64,000 nucleotides of DNA from assembly GCA_025200525.1 (NCBI GenBank), contig CM045758.1, positions 57,259,649 to 57,323,648 on the forward strand. The letters run 5' to 3'. Positions 12,235-26,012 of the stretch are shown here, one piece after another. Positions within the stretch are counted from its first letter, which is position 1; the number at the start of each line of letters is the position of its first letter. A program made the translations under genes and the position numbers. The notes under the pieces were generated by a model. The model did not search any database. It saw nothing but the letters and a program-made list of their open reading frames with translations, and was not told the origin of the DNA. The stretch comes from Camellia lanceoleosa. Taxonomy: Eukaryota; Streptophyta; Magnoliopsida; Ericales; Theaceae.

Positions 12235-13657
12235 TGTCATGCCCTAAATTTTATTACTCATATAACATTACCAATATTCATTAATTAAGTTTATTTACAA
12301 ATGACAATTCATCCTTTGATGAAATGATAAATAATTAAATATACACGTTCCCTTTCGTGATACAATAAGGACATTTACATACAAATAAAAGAAATGCCCT
12401 GAGGCTTATAATAAAAGAGAGGACACTACTCTTTACAAAATAATAGCACTTAGCCAAACAAACAAATGAAGTAGTACAATCCATCACTACATTACACATG
12501 AAATGGTAAAACCCATTATTTGATCTTCAAATCCGAAAAGTATTCCCTGTACACATGTACAGGCAAGGGGTGAGCAATCAATAGCTCACCAAACAATCTT
12601 ATATTAAAACATTAAAAGGTATAGGGGTACAAAGGTACTCATACATATACATAAAATCATATCACGTCAAACTATAAAATTTTATCACATAATCTCCTAA
12701 ATTCAATTTATTTAATTAACTACAACTAGTTAACTTAAATAAATAAACATGCTTCAATAGTAATAGGACATCCTTTTCCAATTCGTTCAATTATCCTATT
12801 ACCAATTGAATCAAATAACTAAACCATTCATAATGACATCTAACAAAGCATTAAATACATTTTTATACGGTCTTATGAGATGAATGCATATGCCATGCCA
12901 TGCTCAAGGTATTTTTTCTCATCTTTTGAAAATCTCATGCACAATGCCAATTTAAAAACACATTAATCCAACAATGTCAATAAAATTTCAAGGTGATAAA
13001 TACGACTTTGGTAATTCCTAGGCTGGTGTCTGCAAGTAGGCATATCAAGCACTACCAAATCCCCACTTTATCGGTCTCTTACCGGAAGGGCAATGGTACC
13101 TCATCTGCGCGTGTTTTCGGTTTTTCACCATGGACACTTAGGCCAACTTAAACCAACATCAAACTACACCTCCTATCTGGACTTACCAACGTATTTACCC
13201 AAAACAAATCCAAATAATCTTGTTTCCCAAAAACAATTCCTTTCTCAAAACAATAGTTTTCAATTACAATTCAAAATCTATGATAACAATGACATGGAAT
13301 GATAGTGCAATATGTAACAATGCATTAGAATAGTTCCAATTTCAAATCCACCACACAATGCTCCATTGTGATCAAATTCCATATCTTTATCAATGTAATA
13401 CCATAATATAATTACAAGAGATAATACAAAAATATCCATATCCATATTCATATAGTCTCCACATGTTAATCAACATTCCCAATTTAGTCATTTCAAGGCA
13501 AATCTATAACATATTATATATCAAACTTCCAAAGTTCCAATATTTCTCATCTTTCCAAGAAATCCCTCATTTAAATGCAACATGGTAAATTTCCATTGAT
13601 AGCCAAAATAATTATCTCTAATATATTAATTAAAGGATAACGACATGAATATACAAT

Positions 13658-16600
13658 TGTAACAAGCCCACGAGGGACCCCGCTATAGTTCGGACTCGAT
13701 TTGTGTTACGGTTCTCAATCTGAACCAAAGAGTCCAAGTCTGGCAAATCATTTTGAGAAAACAGATTTTTGAAAGAAGTGCCAAACATGGACTGCTTCGC
13801 CAGATACAGAGTCGCCACCTAAATATTTTTTATGGGGGAATTTAGGAAACCCTGACTCGGTGCCAAAGGCCACGTGTCCGTCATCACCAAAGTTGCCTCG
13901 GCTCGGGAGCTTGGGTACGATTGGAGAAGGTCAGCTATGAGCACCCCCTCTCGCCCGATCCGAAGATCGGCCTCTACTAACCGTGATATCTTGTTTTGAA
14001 AACATTACATGCCCTTATTCTGGTTATTAGCCTAGAATTACTATGTTATGCGCGCAGCAAACAAGTGTAGACCGAATCGCCTAAATTGGAACAAAACATT
14101 TCATGTTTGTTTTGAAAATGGCTTGCCACTCGCAAGTGGGCTAAAATGCAGGTTTTGCCACCCTCGAGTGGGCTTAAAACTCATAGTTTTAATGCATTAT
14201 TCAAATTTAGGTAATTCAACCTCCATCCACAAGCACTCAAGCAGTTATATCACATAAGCAGCTAGCCTCATGGTAGTCATGCTGTTATGGCAGCACTCAC
14301 ACGCATGCTGTATGCTAAAGCATAAATGGCTCACCTAGTACTCCGTGCCAAGACAAGAACATGTTAGCAATCATGTATGATTGAAGTCCATGTTTAAATG
14401 TCTAATGCAACATATACGGAATGTCACTAGAGTAGGCTCGGCTAGTCTAAGGATGACATGCGAAAATGCACAGATAGCATGTATTCAAGTTAAATTTGAA
14501 ATACTTATGCAATTAGCATGATGTACCGAGCCCGGTGCATGCAATACTGATGAATGATGCACGCATGCGTAGCATAAGGTATGCTAAAGTAAATATGCCC
14601 TAATACTAACCATCAAAGCAGGTAAGTAAATGGGAGAAAGAAGTGGGGGTTGGAAGACATGCACACACGCACCTACACTTATTATAACTTTGCCCTCGCT
14701 CGGAGGGACCAAAAGAATAATACAATTTAACTAATTGACAAGCTAATTAAATATTACAGACCATTAAATTAATTAAGCAAATTAATTAATCTAAGAAAGC
14801 AAAGACCTCGGAGAGGGCTCAATGCATCTTGGCCTTCGGTTCACTTGGAAATCCACTGCCATACTCAAGATGCCTCTGTTTTCCTTGCTCTGCTCCCCTA
14901 ATGACTGCCAAAGTCTCAGGGTTTGCTCTCTGGATACTAGGGAACACCACCGGTTGAAAGTGAACACCACCGGCCATATAGAATGGTCACCGGCCACAAT
15001 TTGATCCATCGGCCAACAATGATGGCCGGTCGGCACTGAAGATAGCCGGCCGGCCAAATCTTCCTGCAGAATCTGTGTTTGACAGCAGCAGAGGGCAATA
15101 CTTGGCATGGCAATGCATTTCAAGCAATGTATACACTAATCACATCCCTTATCATGTTTATGACTCAAAGGGACATGGGCCTCAATTCTCGGACCACTAA
15201 TCACGCATTTCCATGCATAATGGCCCAAAGAATCAAGTGTACATTTTAATATGGAATGCAATGCACATAATCAAACAATGGGGCTTAACCTCTATCACAA
15301 GCAATTCAAGAGGCCAAGCATGCACGCCAATGCAATGCAATCTAAGCATGCGAACTAGTACGCAACATGGACAATGCAAGCAAGCAAAACATGTTAGGCA
15401 CACAACCCAAGTAAAGAAGCATGAAAAGCATGAAGCGATGCAACCTACAAGCAGGCAAGATGCAATGTGGGTGTTCAAGTATGCAAGCCAACATGTGACT
15501 TCATTCAATCATGCAAGTCCAACCATGCAACAACTCACCGATATGCTACAACATACAATGAGTGCATGCAACAACATGCAAAGGAGGGACTTACACTAAT
15601 TGGACAGCTCTATACTAAGCCCAAAACAGTGGCCAAGATGCTAGGGAGTGAGGGCTAATTGATATACAAACATGCATGAAAACATGGACCAACACTCAAG
15701 CATGAAGTGCAACTTCTAAGCACACCTAAGGAAATGCAAACATGGACAATTAGCATGCAATGAAAAGCTCTGAAATCATGTTGAATATGATGCCAAATCA
15801 AATGAACAAGGCAAGCATGGCATGTAACCAAGGTCCAAAACTTAAGGCAAGCCAAAGGGGGTTAAACCAAGGCTAAGTCAACCAAGCCTCACAAGGCCAA
15901 GGGGACTTAAAATAGGTCTAATGCAGACCTAAACAAAGCTAAGGATGCACTTAGATGGCGTCTAAGTGGTCTAAAAATGCAAGCATACTCCAAGGCCTAA
16001 ACAAAAGGCATAAGGCAACAACCTTTAAACACATTAAAGGGGGATCGAATGTGAGCATATAAGAACATCATGAGGTCTGAAATAACATGGCAAGTGGTTC
16101 CAAACCACTGAAACAAAGCAAGGATGGCATGTTAGAAGGGCCAAAGCTTAAGGCATACAAGAGGGATTACATGGTAGCTATACAAAGCGGGGCACGAATG
16201 ACTCAAATGACTTAAAACAGTCCCTTAGCACATCAAAACATGCATATAAGCTTCACAAAGCTTGGCCAAAACATAAAAGCATGGTAGTCTAAATGCTATG
16301 CATGTATTGAGGCAAATCATGGCATTACGAGGTATGTATGCTAAACAAGCATAGTGTACCAAAACCAACTAAAAACAGAGGCATATTATGACATAATAAG
16401 CATGAAAATCAGCTAAGGCATGGCCAACACACACTTAAACATGGTGCTCTCTCAAGAGGAAAAAAGGTCCTTTTCAAGGACAACAAGGAGAGGGGGTGGC
16501 CCTCTCCTTCCTAGGACCTCAAGGCACCATCCTTACCTCTGAAATCCCTCAAGATTTCAGTGGTGAGGAGGCCCAAACTCAATGGTCCCGGAGCTCACTC

Positions 16601-17531
16601 AAAATGGCACAAAATGGAGCCTTACAAGCCTTAAAAGGGGTCAAACAACCTCAAAGCTTAAAGTAACCTTAACCAACTATTTAGAGCACTAAAAAATAAA
16701 ACTTTTTTATGTTATACACAAAGCTCAAAAATAGTTGCAAGGTAGGTAAAAAGAGTGTGCAAAAATGGGGAATAAAGGGACAAGCTTCTTACCCTTGAAG
16801 ACCCTCTTCACCAATGGAGCTCCAGCAGTTTCTTTAGGTTGAAATTAGTCTAAAATCTCCAAAACAACCCTCAAGGGGCTCAGCTCCAAGGGATGGTGTG
16901 ATGGTGGGTGTTTGTGAGCAAAAGTAAGACAAAACACACACAAGAGAGAGCTATAGAGGTAGGATATGAACAAACCCTAACCCTAAAACTCAAACCCTAA
17001 AAAAAAGCTGTCTAAAATGTCTAACCCCCATCAAAAGAGAGAGAAGGCTCCTCTTTATAGAGCTTTTAGTCTTGTAAGCTTACAAGACAAGCTTCTAAAG
17101 AGAGAGATCCCTCCATACGTATGTATGGAGGGGAGCCAAGTGCATGCCAGCTGCACCAAAATATTTGCAAAAGCAGATGCACAGTAGTCGGTCGGCCAAA
17201 GATGCAATTGACCAAAAAAAGGTAGCCGACCAGCCATCTAGAGTGCCGACCGGCCAAACATTTGGCCAGTGGCAACAAAACACAGCCGATGGCCTCAAGC
17301 CATGGCCGGTGGAGTATGGGGATAGCCCACAAGCCATTCCCTGCCCCTCCAAGGCAAAGCACAAGTGTTTGGTGCAAAACCAGACACGAAACAGTTGAGT
17401 CGAGAGATCCTCAGGCAAGGCGCATAGCTGAGACCTCCGGGAACTCAAGACGAACACGAACATGGGTAATCACCGAGTGTTCAAACGGTGACGTCCAAGT
17501 CTTGAGGACGGTCAAAAATGGGGTGTCTACA
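13658..17531 (-). mobile_element. Solo LTR, copy 1 (3874 bp), TSD ACAAT
   Basis: The + strand begins TGTAACAAGCCC and ends GGTGTCTACA, so the minus strand begins TGTAGACACCCC. It is flanked by a perfect 5-bp duplication ACAAT (13653-13657 and 17532-17536). No gag or pol coding is present; the scattered small ORFs are not conserved between this copy and copy 2. A TATA-like CTATAAAGAG on the minus strand near 17060 and repeats of GCCGACCGGCC in the right part suggest U3 at the right end and a very long R/U5 on the left. It aligns along its whole length with 19051-23368. The best reading is a solo LTR of a long-LTR Gypsy family; a non-autonomous element is the alternative. Confidence 0.8.
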
Positions 17532-20500
17532 ACAATCCAACATATAACTATAACCTGGAATCTCCCATGATTCTCAACATTTAGAAACAACCCATATCTC
17601 ACATTTAAAGATAACTTTTCAAGACTTATATAACTTTTCGTTAAACTCAACATTTCAAAGGAATAACTAATACTCGATATTCCAAAAGTTTCATAAGTGT
17701 TTTCTGAATCAAGTCCTCAATTTTCAAAACCAAACAAAGTCTTTTCTCAATAATCCAAAAACTCCCAAAACATTGTCATTTAGGATTTTTCATAAATTGG
17801 GGTTTTCTCACTTTCAAATATCTACATGTAATTTTATATACAAAAATGCTTTAAAAAATAAGATTATACGTAAACAACTCCCAATTTAACCAAACCCTTA
17901 ATTTACACTTAAAACATCTCATATATGAATTTGATGTTCAAAAACAACATATTAGCATACACCAAATATTAAAACTATTTATCAATTTCCTAATTGTTTT
18001 GACTCACACAAAACCTTCAATCAATTTTTGTTTCACATCAACCAAGATAACCAATATGATTTTTTTACCAAATCACATACTTACTAAATATTACCATTTC
18101 CATCTTACTATATCAAAAAGTCATGGTATAATCTCAATAACACATTTTTAACCATAACGGATATAACCTTTTAACCAAAACTAATTTAATTCACTAAATT
18201 AGTAAGTTTATTATATTCAAAAAAATTTCAAATTTATAATACCAAACCTAACTTCACATGTCTCATCCCTCAAACATAACCATATTTCAAGCTAAGCTAT
18301 TTAAAGAGATAATATTTTTCCCAAATTTCCTACCAATAACAATTTCACAACTTTTTCTAAAATTACCTAACTAACATGATATTTACATCAAAAGTTATGA
18401 AATATGCGTAAGAGTAATATTTTCAAGGTTATGAGTTCAAAAGTCTACACTTCACATTTTTCATTTTCACAAAAAAAAAATAAAAAATAAAAAATAAAAA
18501 ATTAACACAACTTAATCATCAACATATCATCTTCCATAAAGTTTCATGAATGTAATACTTTTAAAGTTTTTAATCCCAAAACAACTCTATAATCCCAACT
18601 TAATAATTTACATAATATCCCTCAATATCAATTTATTTTTCTTAAAAATAAATTCCAAAATCAAAGATAAAAAAAAAATATTTCAACTTTATATTTCTCA
18701 AAATAAATCATCTAATTATAATATGATGTAAATACAATCATACAACCTTTAAATTTTATTTTCAGATTTTTTTTACAAAATTAAAAGCACAAGATGATTT
18801 TCCCAAAATCAATTTCAAAATAATAACATTCTTAACATTTCAACATAATTTTTTCTTTCAAAAATTACCAAACAAAAATATGAAAATTATATATATATAT
18901 ATATGCAATACCTTTTAAAATGACTCATTTTCTTAAAATAATCCTAACATAACTTTAATGTAAAAACATGAAGAAAGCCCCTACCTTAAATATGAAGAAA
19001 AACTAATTCAAAAATGTAAACATCACCCGATCATGGATCTGAGACCACCATGTCGACGCGCTCTGGTGGGGGCCTCACCCTACAGTTCGGACTCGATTGT
19101 CACGGTTCTTAATCTGAACCAAAGAGTCCAAATCCGGCAAATCGTTTTGAGAAAACAAATTTTTAGAAAAGAAGTGCCAAACATGGACTGCTTTGCCAGA
19201 TACAGAGTCGCCACCTAAATATTTTTTAATGGGGGAATTTAGGAAACCCTGACTCGTTTGCTTAAGGCCACGTGTCTGTCATCACCAAAGTTGTCTCGGC
19301 TCGGGAACTTGGGTACGATTGGGGAAGGTCAGCTATGAGCACCCTCACTCGCCCGATCAAAGATCGGCCTCTACTAATCATGATATCTTATTTTGAAAAC
19401 ATTATGCGTTCTTATTCCGGTTGTTAGCCTAGATTTACTACGTGATGCGCACAGCAAACAATTATAGACTAAGTTGCCTAAATTGGAACAAAATATTTCA
19501 TGTTTGTTTGTTCGAAAATGGTTTGATGGTGCTACCCGCAAATAGGCTAAGACATGAATTTTGCCACCCTCAAGTGGGTTTAGAAAATATGGTTTTGCCG
19601 CTCTCAAGTAGGCTTAAAATTCGCATTCAATGTATTGTTCCAATTGAAGTAACCCAACCTTCACCCACAGGCATTCAGGCAGTTATATCACATAAGCACA
19701 TAGCCTCATGGTAAGCATGCTATCATGGCAACACTCACACTCATGCAAGGATGCTAAAACACAAATGCTTACCGAGTACTCCAAGCCAAAACAGAAACTA
19801 GTTAGTAATTATATGCATGATCCTAGTTCATGTTAAGATGGCTAATGCAACACATGCAAGATGCAACTATGATAAGCTCGGCTATTCTAAGATGGCATAT
19901 AATGATGCTACAACTAACACGTATTCAACTTGGAATTGAAATACAATGCAGTTAGTATGATGCACCGAGCCCGGTGCATGCAAGACAAATGTATGGATGC
20001 ACGCATGCATAGCATAAGGTATGCTAATTTAAATATGCCCTAATACTAACCATCAAAAGCAGGTAAGTAAAAGGGAGAAAGAAGTGGGGGTTGGAAGACA
20101 TGCACACACGCACCCACACTTATTACAAATTTGCCCTCGCTCGGAGGGACCAAAAGAATAATACAAATCAATTAACCTACAAGCTAATTAAATATTACAG
20201 ACCACTTAACTAGTTAAGCAAATTAACTAAGCTAAGAAAGCAGTAAAAGGCCTCGGAAGAGGGTCCAATGCACGCGTGCTCGGGTTTGCTCGGAAATCCG
20301 TTGCCATGACACATGTTGCCTCTGTTTTCCTTGCTCTGCTCTTCTGAAAATTGCACAACTCCCAAGGTATGCTCCATGGACACTGTGGAGTACCACTGAC
20401 CAAGTGGAATCATCACCGGCCATTGGGAATGGTCATCGACCATTAGTATAGCTCTCGGCTATCCATATTTGGTCGGTCGGCACTGAGAATGGTCGGCCGG

Positions 20501-22424
20501 CCAAATCTTCCTGCAGAAACCTGTTTTGATAGCAGCAGAGGGCAAAACATGGCATGGCAATGCATTTCAAGCAAATGTATGCACCAATCCACTCCTTATC
20601 ATGTTCATGACTCAAAGGAGTTTGGGACTTGACCCTCGGACCACCAATCGTGCAATTCAATGCGTAATGGCCCAAGAAGCCAAGTTGTGCATTTTGATTT
20701 CAAATGTAATGCACACAAACAAACACATAAAGCCCAATCTCTATCACTTGGTCATGAGACAAGGCATGCATGCAAGATGCAATGCAACCTAGGCATGGAA
20801 CTAAGCATACAATACAAACATGAGGGCAAGCATGCAAACATGAACATGGACAACACACAAACATGTAACAACATGATGAAATGGAGCAAGCATGCAACCA
20901 TATACAAGACATGCGAGCAACAACATGTGAAGATGGTTTTACACTAACTTGGACAGCTCTCTACTAGGTCTAAAACAGTGGCCAACATGTTCAAGAATGG
21001 AAACCAAAACACATACAAATAGGCATGCATGCAAGGTCCAACACTTAGGCACATAGAGACAACTTTTAAGCACACTTAAAAGAGGAACAACATGGGCATA
21101 TGGCATGCAATGTAAGCTCTGAAAATCATGTTAATGATGGTCCCAAACCAAGCAAACAAGACAAGCATAGCATACAACAAATGGTCTAAAGCCTAAGGCT
21201 CACCAAAGAAGCATTGAACTACACTTAGTGCAACCACACATGGCATGAATTAAGTGACTAAAGACAGAGATGTGACATGCTAAAATGAGCCTCTAAACCC
21301 ACCTAGATGGCATCTAAATGGCTTAAGTATGGAAGCATGCACAAGGGCCCAAACAAGGAGCATAAGACAACAACCTCTTAACGCATTAAAAGGGTATCAA
21401 ATGCAAGCATATAGGCATGCCACAAGGACTGAAATAACATGACAAGTGGTTCCAAACCACTGAAATGATGCAAGGATGGCATGCTAGAGGGGTCAATGCT
21501 CAAGGCATACAAGAGAGTTTGCATGGTAGCTATACAAAACAAAGCATGGATGACTCAAATGACCAAAAACAGTCCCTTAGCATACTAAAACAAGCATAAA
21601 AGCTTCACAAAGCTAGGCCAAAACACATGAGCATGGTAGTCTAAATGCTAGGCACATGTTAAGGCAAATCATGGCATTACAAGACATGTATGCAAGCTAA
21701 GCATGGTGTGTCTAAACCAATCAAAAACAGTACTATATCATGGCATAATAAGTACAAATACAACTTAATACATGGCCAACATGAACCTAAAAATGGTGCT
21801 CACACATGAGGCAAAAATGGCACATATTGAAGACAACAAGGAGAGGGGATGGCCCTCTCCTTCTTAGGACCTCAAACCACCATCCTCACCATTGAAATCC
21901 CTCAAGATTTTAGTGGTGAGGAGGCCCAAACAAGGTAGTCCCGGAGCTCACCAAAAATGCACAAAAATGAGGCCAAACAAGGCCTAAGAGGGGGTAAACG
22001 ACCCCAAACGCAAAAGTGACCTAAACAAACTTTAAGAGGAGCTGAAAATAAGACTTTTTTCAGTTTATGACAAAGCCAAAATATGCTTACAAGTAAGGAT
22101 AAAAGTGTGTGCAAAAACGGGGAATAAAGAGGGAAAAAGGGTTACCTTTAAAGACCAGCAAGAACCAGCAGCTTTTAGACCCAAAAATGCAACCCTCAAC
22201 CTCTGAAAACAAGCTCCAAGAACCTCCAAGTGATGATGGAAGTGTGTGGCTATGAAGTGGTGTGCAATAGGCCAAGAACAAGACCCTTTTGAACCCTCTA
22301 ACACACCCAAATGTAGAGAGAGAGGGAGATATAGAGAGAGAGTGATATATATATATATATCTTATATATTAGATTTTTCAATCCTTGAAATGGAAGGAGA
22401 GGCTCTCCTTATATAGGCCAAGGC

Positions 22425-22700
22425 AAGGTGCCAAGCTTCTAAGAGAAGCTAACATAAAAAAAGGTCAAGGGGGTCAAGCTTATCAAGGAAGCTAACCCAA
22501 AGGTCCAAGCTTCTCTAAGAAGCTTGGAGCAAAAGAGTCAAGCTTCTCCAAGAAGCTAAGAAAGGGGTCAAGCTTCTTGGAGAAGTTAGAGCAAAGGTGC
22601 AAAGGGTTCAAGCTTCTTGGAGAAGCTAGACCAAGGGTTCAAAAGGTTCAAGCTTTCTCAAGAAGCTAAAATAGGGGGTTCAAAAGGTTCAAACCTCCTC
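22425..22700. repeat. Minisatellite of AAGCTTCT...AGAAGCTT hairpin units
   Basis: About eight irregular units of 30-45 bp, each containing CAAGCTTCT followed shortly by AGAAGCTA/T, so each unit can fold on itself. It lies in the putative U3/leader of solo LTR copy 2. Copy 1 has only one or two such units at about 17075-17100, so the array expanded in this lineage. Confidence 0.7.
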
Positions 22701-22909
22701 AAGAAAAGGTCTCGATCAGAAAAAGTGGCTAATCCACCAACAAAGTTGGCCGACCGACCACAAAATGTGCCGACCGACCATCAATAGTGCCGACCGGCCA
22801 TCACCAGTGGCCGGTGGCAAGGAAACAAGGCCGGTGGCCTCAAGCCATGCCAGTGAGGTGTGAGGATGGCCTACAAGCTATTTCCCATCCTTAGAAGCAA
22901 AACAACAAG

Positions 22910-23199
22910 GGTATGTTTGGTTTGTGTTTGAGAGATGTGTTTTAGAGATAAAAAGTACGAAAACATGTTTGGTTTGGTTTTTTTCAAAAGATGTTTTGGA
23001 AAATGATTTTGAGAGAAAGTTTTGGAAAAAGTGATTGATTTGATATGTGTGAGAGAGAGATTTGTTTGGAAAACTTGTTTGGTTTACAAGTTTTGAAAAA
23101 AAAATTTGAAAAAATTTGTTTGGTTTGATTACTTTTGAAAACTTATTTGTAGAAAAAATTTCCCAAAATTTTTTCAGAAAATCAAACCAAACGAACCCC
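22910..23199. mobile_element. Tourist-like MITE A, copy 1 (290 bp)
   Basis: Starts GGTATGTTTGGTTTG and ends CAAACCAAACGAACCCC, with 3-bp AAG on both sides (22907-22909, 23200-23202). It interrupts solo LTR copy 2 at a point where copy 1 runs straight through. It is the reverse-complement relative of 57228-57515. A 3-bp duplication and GG...GTTTGG ends fit PIF/Harbinger-derived MITEs. Confidence 0.75.
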
Positions 23200-24404
23200 A
23201 AGTGTTTGATGCAAAACCAAACACAAAACAAACAAGTCGAGAGGTCTTGAGGCAAGGCGCGTAGCCGAAACCTCCGAGAACTCAAAACGAACATGAACAA
23301 GGATGATCATCGAGTGTTCAAACGATGACGTCCAAGTCTTAAGGACGGTCAAAAATGGGGTGTCTACACACCATTACGAAGATCACGACGAGCTCTCCGA
23401 CTTTCATTTACAACACTTTTGCAAAATCTCATTCTAAAGACTTTCACTCTAAGCTTAAGGTTTAAGCCAACAATGGAGGAGGAAAAAAAAAAAAAAAAAG
23501 AGAAAGAGAGGGAGAGAGAGAGACCAAGAGAGAGATGGATAGAGAGGGAGAGAGCATGAGCTCTCTGCTCTACACGCCAAATGAAATGAATAAAGAAAAA
23601 AAAAAAAAAGAAAGGAAAGAAGGACAGGGGCAGCCCGCATAGGTTGCCTTCTTAAGGCCCCTCACACAAATCAACACAAAAAATTAATATAAAATACAGT
23701 ATAAAATATCTCAAAATTTTATAATATAAATTATATAATTATATAATTTTTTCTCACCACAAAATATGGCATATTTGTACATCACAAAATATAATATTTT
23801 GCTCACCACGAAATATACACCCATTTATACAAAAATATATAATTTTTCACCATATGGTATACACCATAAAATCAACTATTAAATATTTATTATAATCCTA
23901 TATAATAAATAATAACAACTCCCAAGGTGATTACTACCGATCACCTAATTAAAAAGAACCAAATAGTTAAACATGAGTAATTAAACAAACTCAATTTAAA
24001 TTAAATCTAGGTCATGAGTCTCATCCATAAGCCAAACATAGTCCAATTATATACCAAAATAGACCCAATAAATTTATCCCAAATCATGGTCGAAACACCA
24101 AAAACTCAATTTCAAATTCCGCTGTAAATTAAATTGAACATCAATCAGTTCGCAAAATTTTTTTATAAAATAAATGCTCATCAATTTATTTTTGAAATTT
24201 TTATCCAACGTGCTAGACTCATATAGGAACAATAAATAAATAAAAATTCATAATTTCAAAGATTCAAAATTATATTTTTTTTAAAAAAAATTATTACAAA
24301 ATTGAATTATTTTCGCACATAATTTTACACAACACTCCAATCCAAATATTACTCAGTTAATTAATGCACTGACTATTTAAAAGAAAATATTTTGGGACAT
24401 TACA

Positions 24405-26007
24405 AATTAGAACCCATTTCTGCTTCTCAGCTATTACATAGCACATCGATTGAAGGATTGAAGGATATACAACTAGCAGATCGATTGAAGGATATACGTA
24501 CCAGAGCAGTAGGAATGGAATAGTTGTCACCGGTGATGAAGTGGGTACAGTGGGTGGATGTGCGCTTCTTCGGTAGGCGTCTGATTCGAGAATACGCTTC
24601 ACAAATTTGGCCTAACACAGATAAATTGGGAATGAATTTGGGGATGTTTAAGGAAATCACTGAGTTGTAATTTAAAATTTAAGAGAAATTTGTGATTTAT
24701 TTGACCTCGGTCTTGTCATTGTTTCGTTACTCGAAGAGTGAATCTTCCACAATGCACAAACTGCAAGTCACTTGATTTGTGGGAGCTGGTGGATGCGATT
24801 TTATGGGTGGGGAGGGGGTTCACAGACATGGTTTAGATTTGAAGGTCTCAGTTCACAGAGAGGAATACGACCTATTACGAATCTTGAGCTATGATCGTTC
24901 AAAGAAAGGAATACAACTCATGAAATTCAGCTTTAAATTTCTTTGCACGTGAAGCTTTTCAGAAATAGAGAAGACCGAAGACACAGAGTATGTATCGTTG
25001 AAAGCTTTTCACAGTGGAGAAATAAATGGAGGAATCTGCCTAACTGGAAGTGGAGATGTATTTTGAATTGTATGGTGGAATTATGATTTAAAAATTGTAT
25101 CCAAATGTGAAGCGCAAATGGAGGGGTGAAAATATATTTTGAGAATACAACCAAACACAGCCAAAAATGTTCAATTTATACCTTAAAAAAAAAAATTAAA
25201 AATTCTTTCTCATCCACTTAATATTTTATATGTTTTTTTAGTAAAAATTCAAAAAATCTTTTCCAGGCATATTTTTTCCCTTCACATTTTAGTCAAAAAG
25301 ACACTAAAAACTTGGCTCTTTTTGACTATATTAATCTATTGCCAAATGGGACAGTACAATAATCATGTAAGATTAGTTTAATAATATTGTAAAAGTTAAA
25401 TTATATTTAAACCATCAAAAGAGTTAAAGGGAATATGGTCATCTCTTACACTTTATTCAATCAGTTATTATTTAGTAATTAATCCAAATATCACAATTTA
25501 ATAATTAGTCATTATCGTTTATTGTAATCTAACAAATTCAATTACTAATCATTATTACTAGTAGAATGACAGATAAATAAAGAAAGTGCTGGAGAAAATT
25601 CAAATCTAAGTTTAAATCACCCTTAAATTACCATGACTATATTATTACACCAAAATAATAAAAAAAAATGATAAGCCATTTTATTTTGTGAATGAATGTA
25701 AAATATGAGTTTAAATTAAATAATTCATAGAAAATTATTACAAATGAGTTTATTTATTTTCTTACTTTTTAAAATATCTTCACACATGAAGTGGATGTGA
25801 TTTTTGTAATTTTTACAAAATTGTCCATTCATTAATCATTCACATTTTTTTTCTTCTTGCTTTCTCATTTCTTTGAAGGGGTGGGGTAAAAAAATAAGGA
25901 CTGATTGGAGTAAAAAATTGAGAGATGAGGAGGATTGGCAGCGAGACGTCAAATGGCTAAATAGAGAATAGATAAGGGGCTTGATGGATAATTGTGGTGA
26001 GGATGAG
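24405..26007. other. AT-rich intergenic DNA
   Basis: No gene is supported. Small ORFs here show no recognisable family. The left part (24405-25170) is of mixed composition; the rest is AT-rich. Confidence 0.5.
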
Positions 26008-26012
26008 ATGAT

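Larger units (their letters stand above)
19051..23368 (-). mobile_element. Solo LTR, copy 2 (4318 bp), TSD CACCA
   Basis: Same family and orientation as copy 1. The + strand starts TGTCGACGCG and ends GGTGTCTACA, with a perfect 5-bp duplication CACCA at 19046-19050 and 23369-23373. It differs from copy 1 by an internal MITE (22910-23199) and an expanded AAGCTTCT-type minisatellite (about 22425-22700). A minus-strand TATA-like CTATATAAGG lies near 22415. The duplication differs from that of copy 1, which proves an independent insertion, not a segmental duplication. Confidence 0.82.
12235..24404 (-). mobile_element. LTR of a Gypsy-like element, split by two later insertions
   Basis: On the minus strand the sequence starts TGTAATGTCCC at 24404 and ends GGGCATGACA at 12235, giving TG...CA ends in the style of plant Tekay-type LTRs. 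Removing the two nested insertions (13658-17536 and 19051-23373, each with one target copy) leaves about 3.97 kb: 12235-13657, 17537-19050 and 23374-24404. These three pieces are non-coding and of one character. They include a short GC-richer box with CTCACC and TGTACAGG words (12540-12600) and a purine-rich tract (23480-23560). The flanks are GATCA (left) and AATTA (right), which do not match as a 5-bp duplication. The copy may be old, truncated or one LTR of a disrupted element. The family assignment is inference. Confidence 0.6.

Noticed and set aside
14791..15855. Several ORFs of 60-130 codons within solo LTR copy 1
   Set aside because: The corresponding positions of copy 2 do not keep these frames, and composition is that of the CATGCA-rich non-coding LTR.
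16972..17005. Telomere-like CCCTAACCCTAAA in solo LTR copy 1
   Set aside because: Only two to three imperfect copies, not kept in copy 2; too short for an interstitial telomere array.
17055..17463. Overlapping minus-strand ORFs of up to 122 codons in the right part of solo LTR copy 1
   Set aside because: Three frames are open at once in a GC-richer patch; the frames are not conserved in copy 2.
22878..23300. Minus-strand ORF of 140 codons near the end of solo LTR copy 2
   Set aside because: It consists mainly of MITE A read through; repetitive Phe/Lys/Asn-rich product.
13658..23368. Reading the two ~4 kb repeats as the two LTRs of one element with a 1.5 kb interior
   Set aside because: Each copy has its own different 5-bp duplication, and the sequence between them continues the older host LTR.
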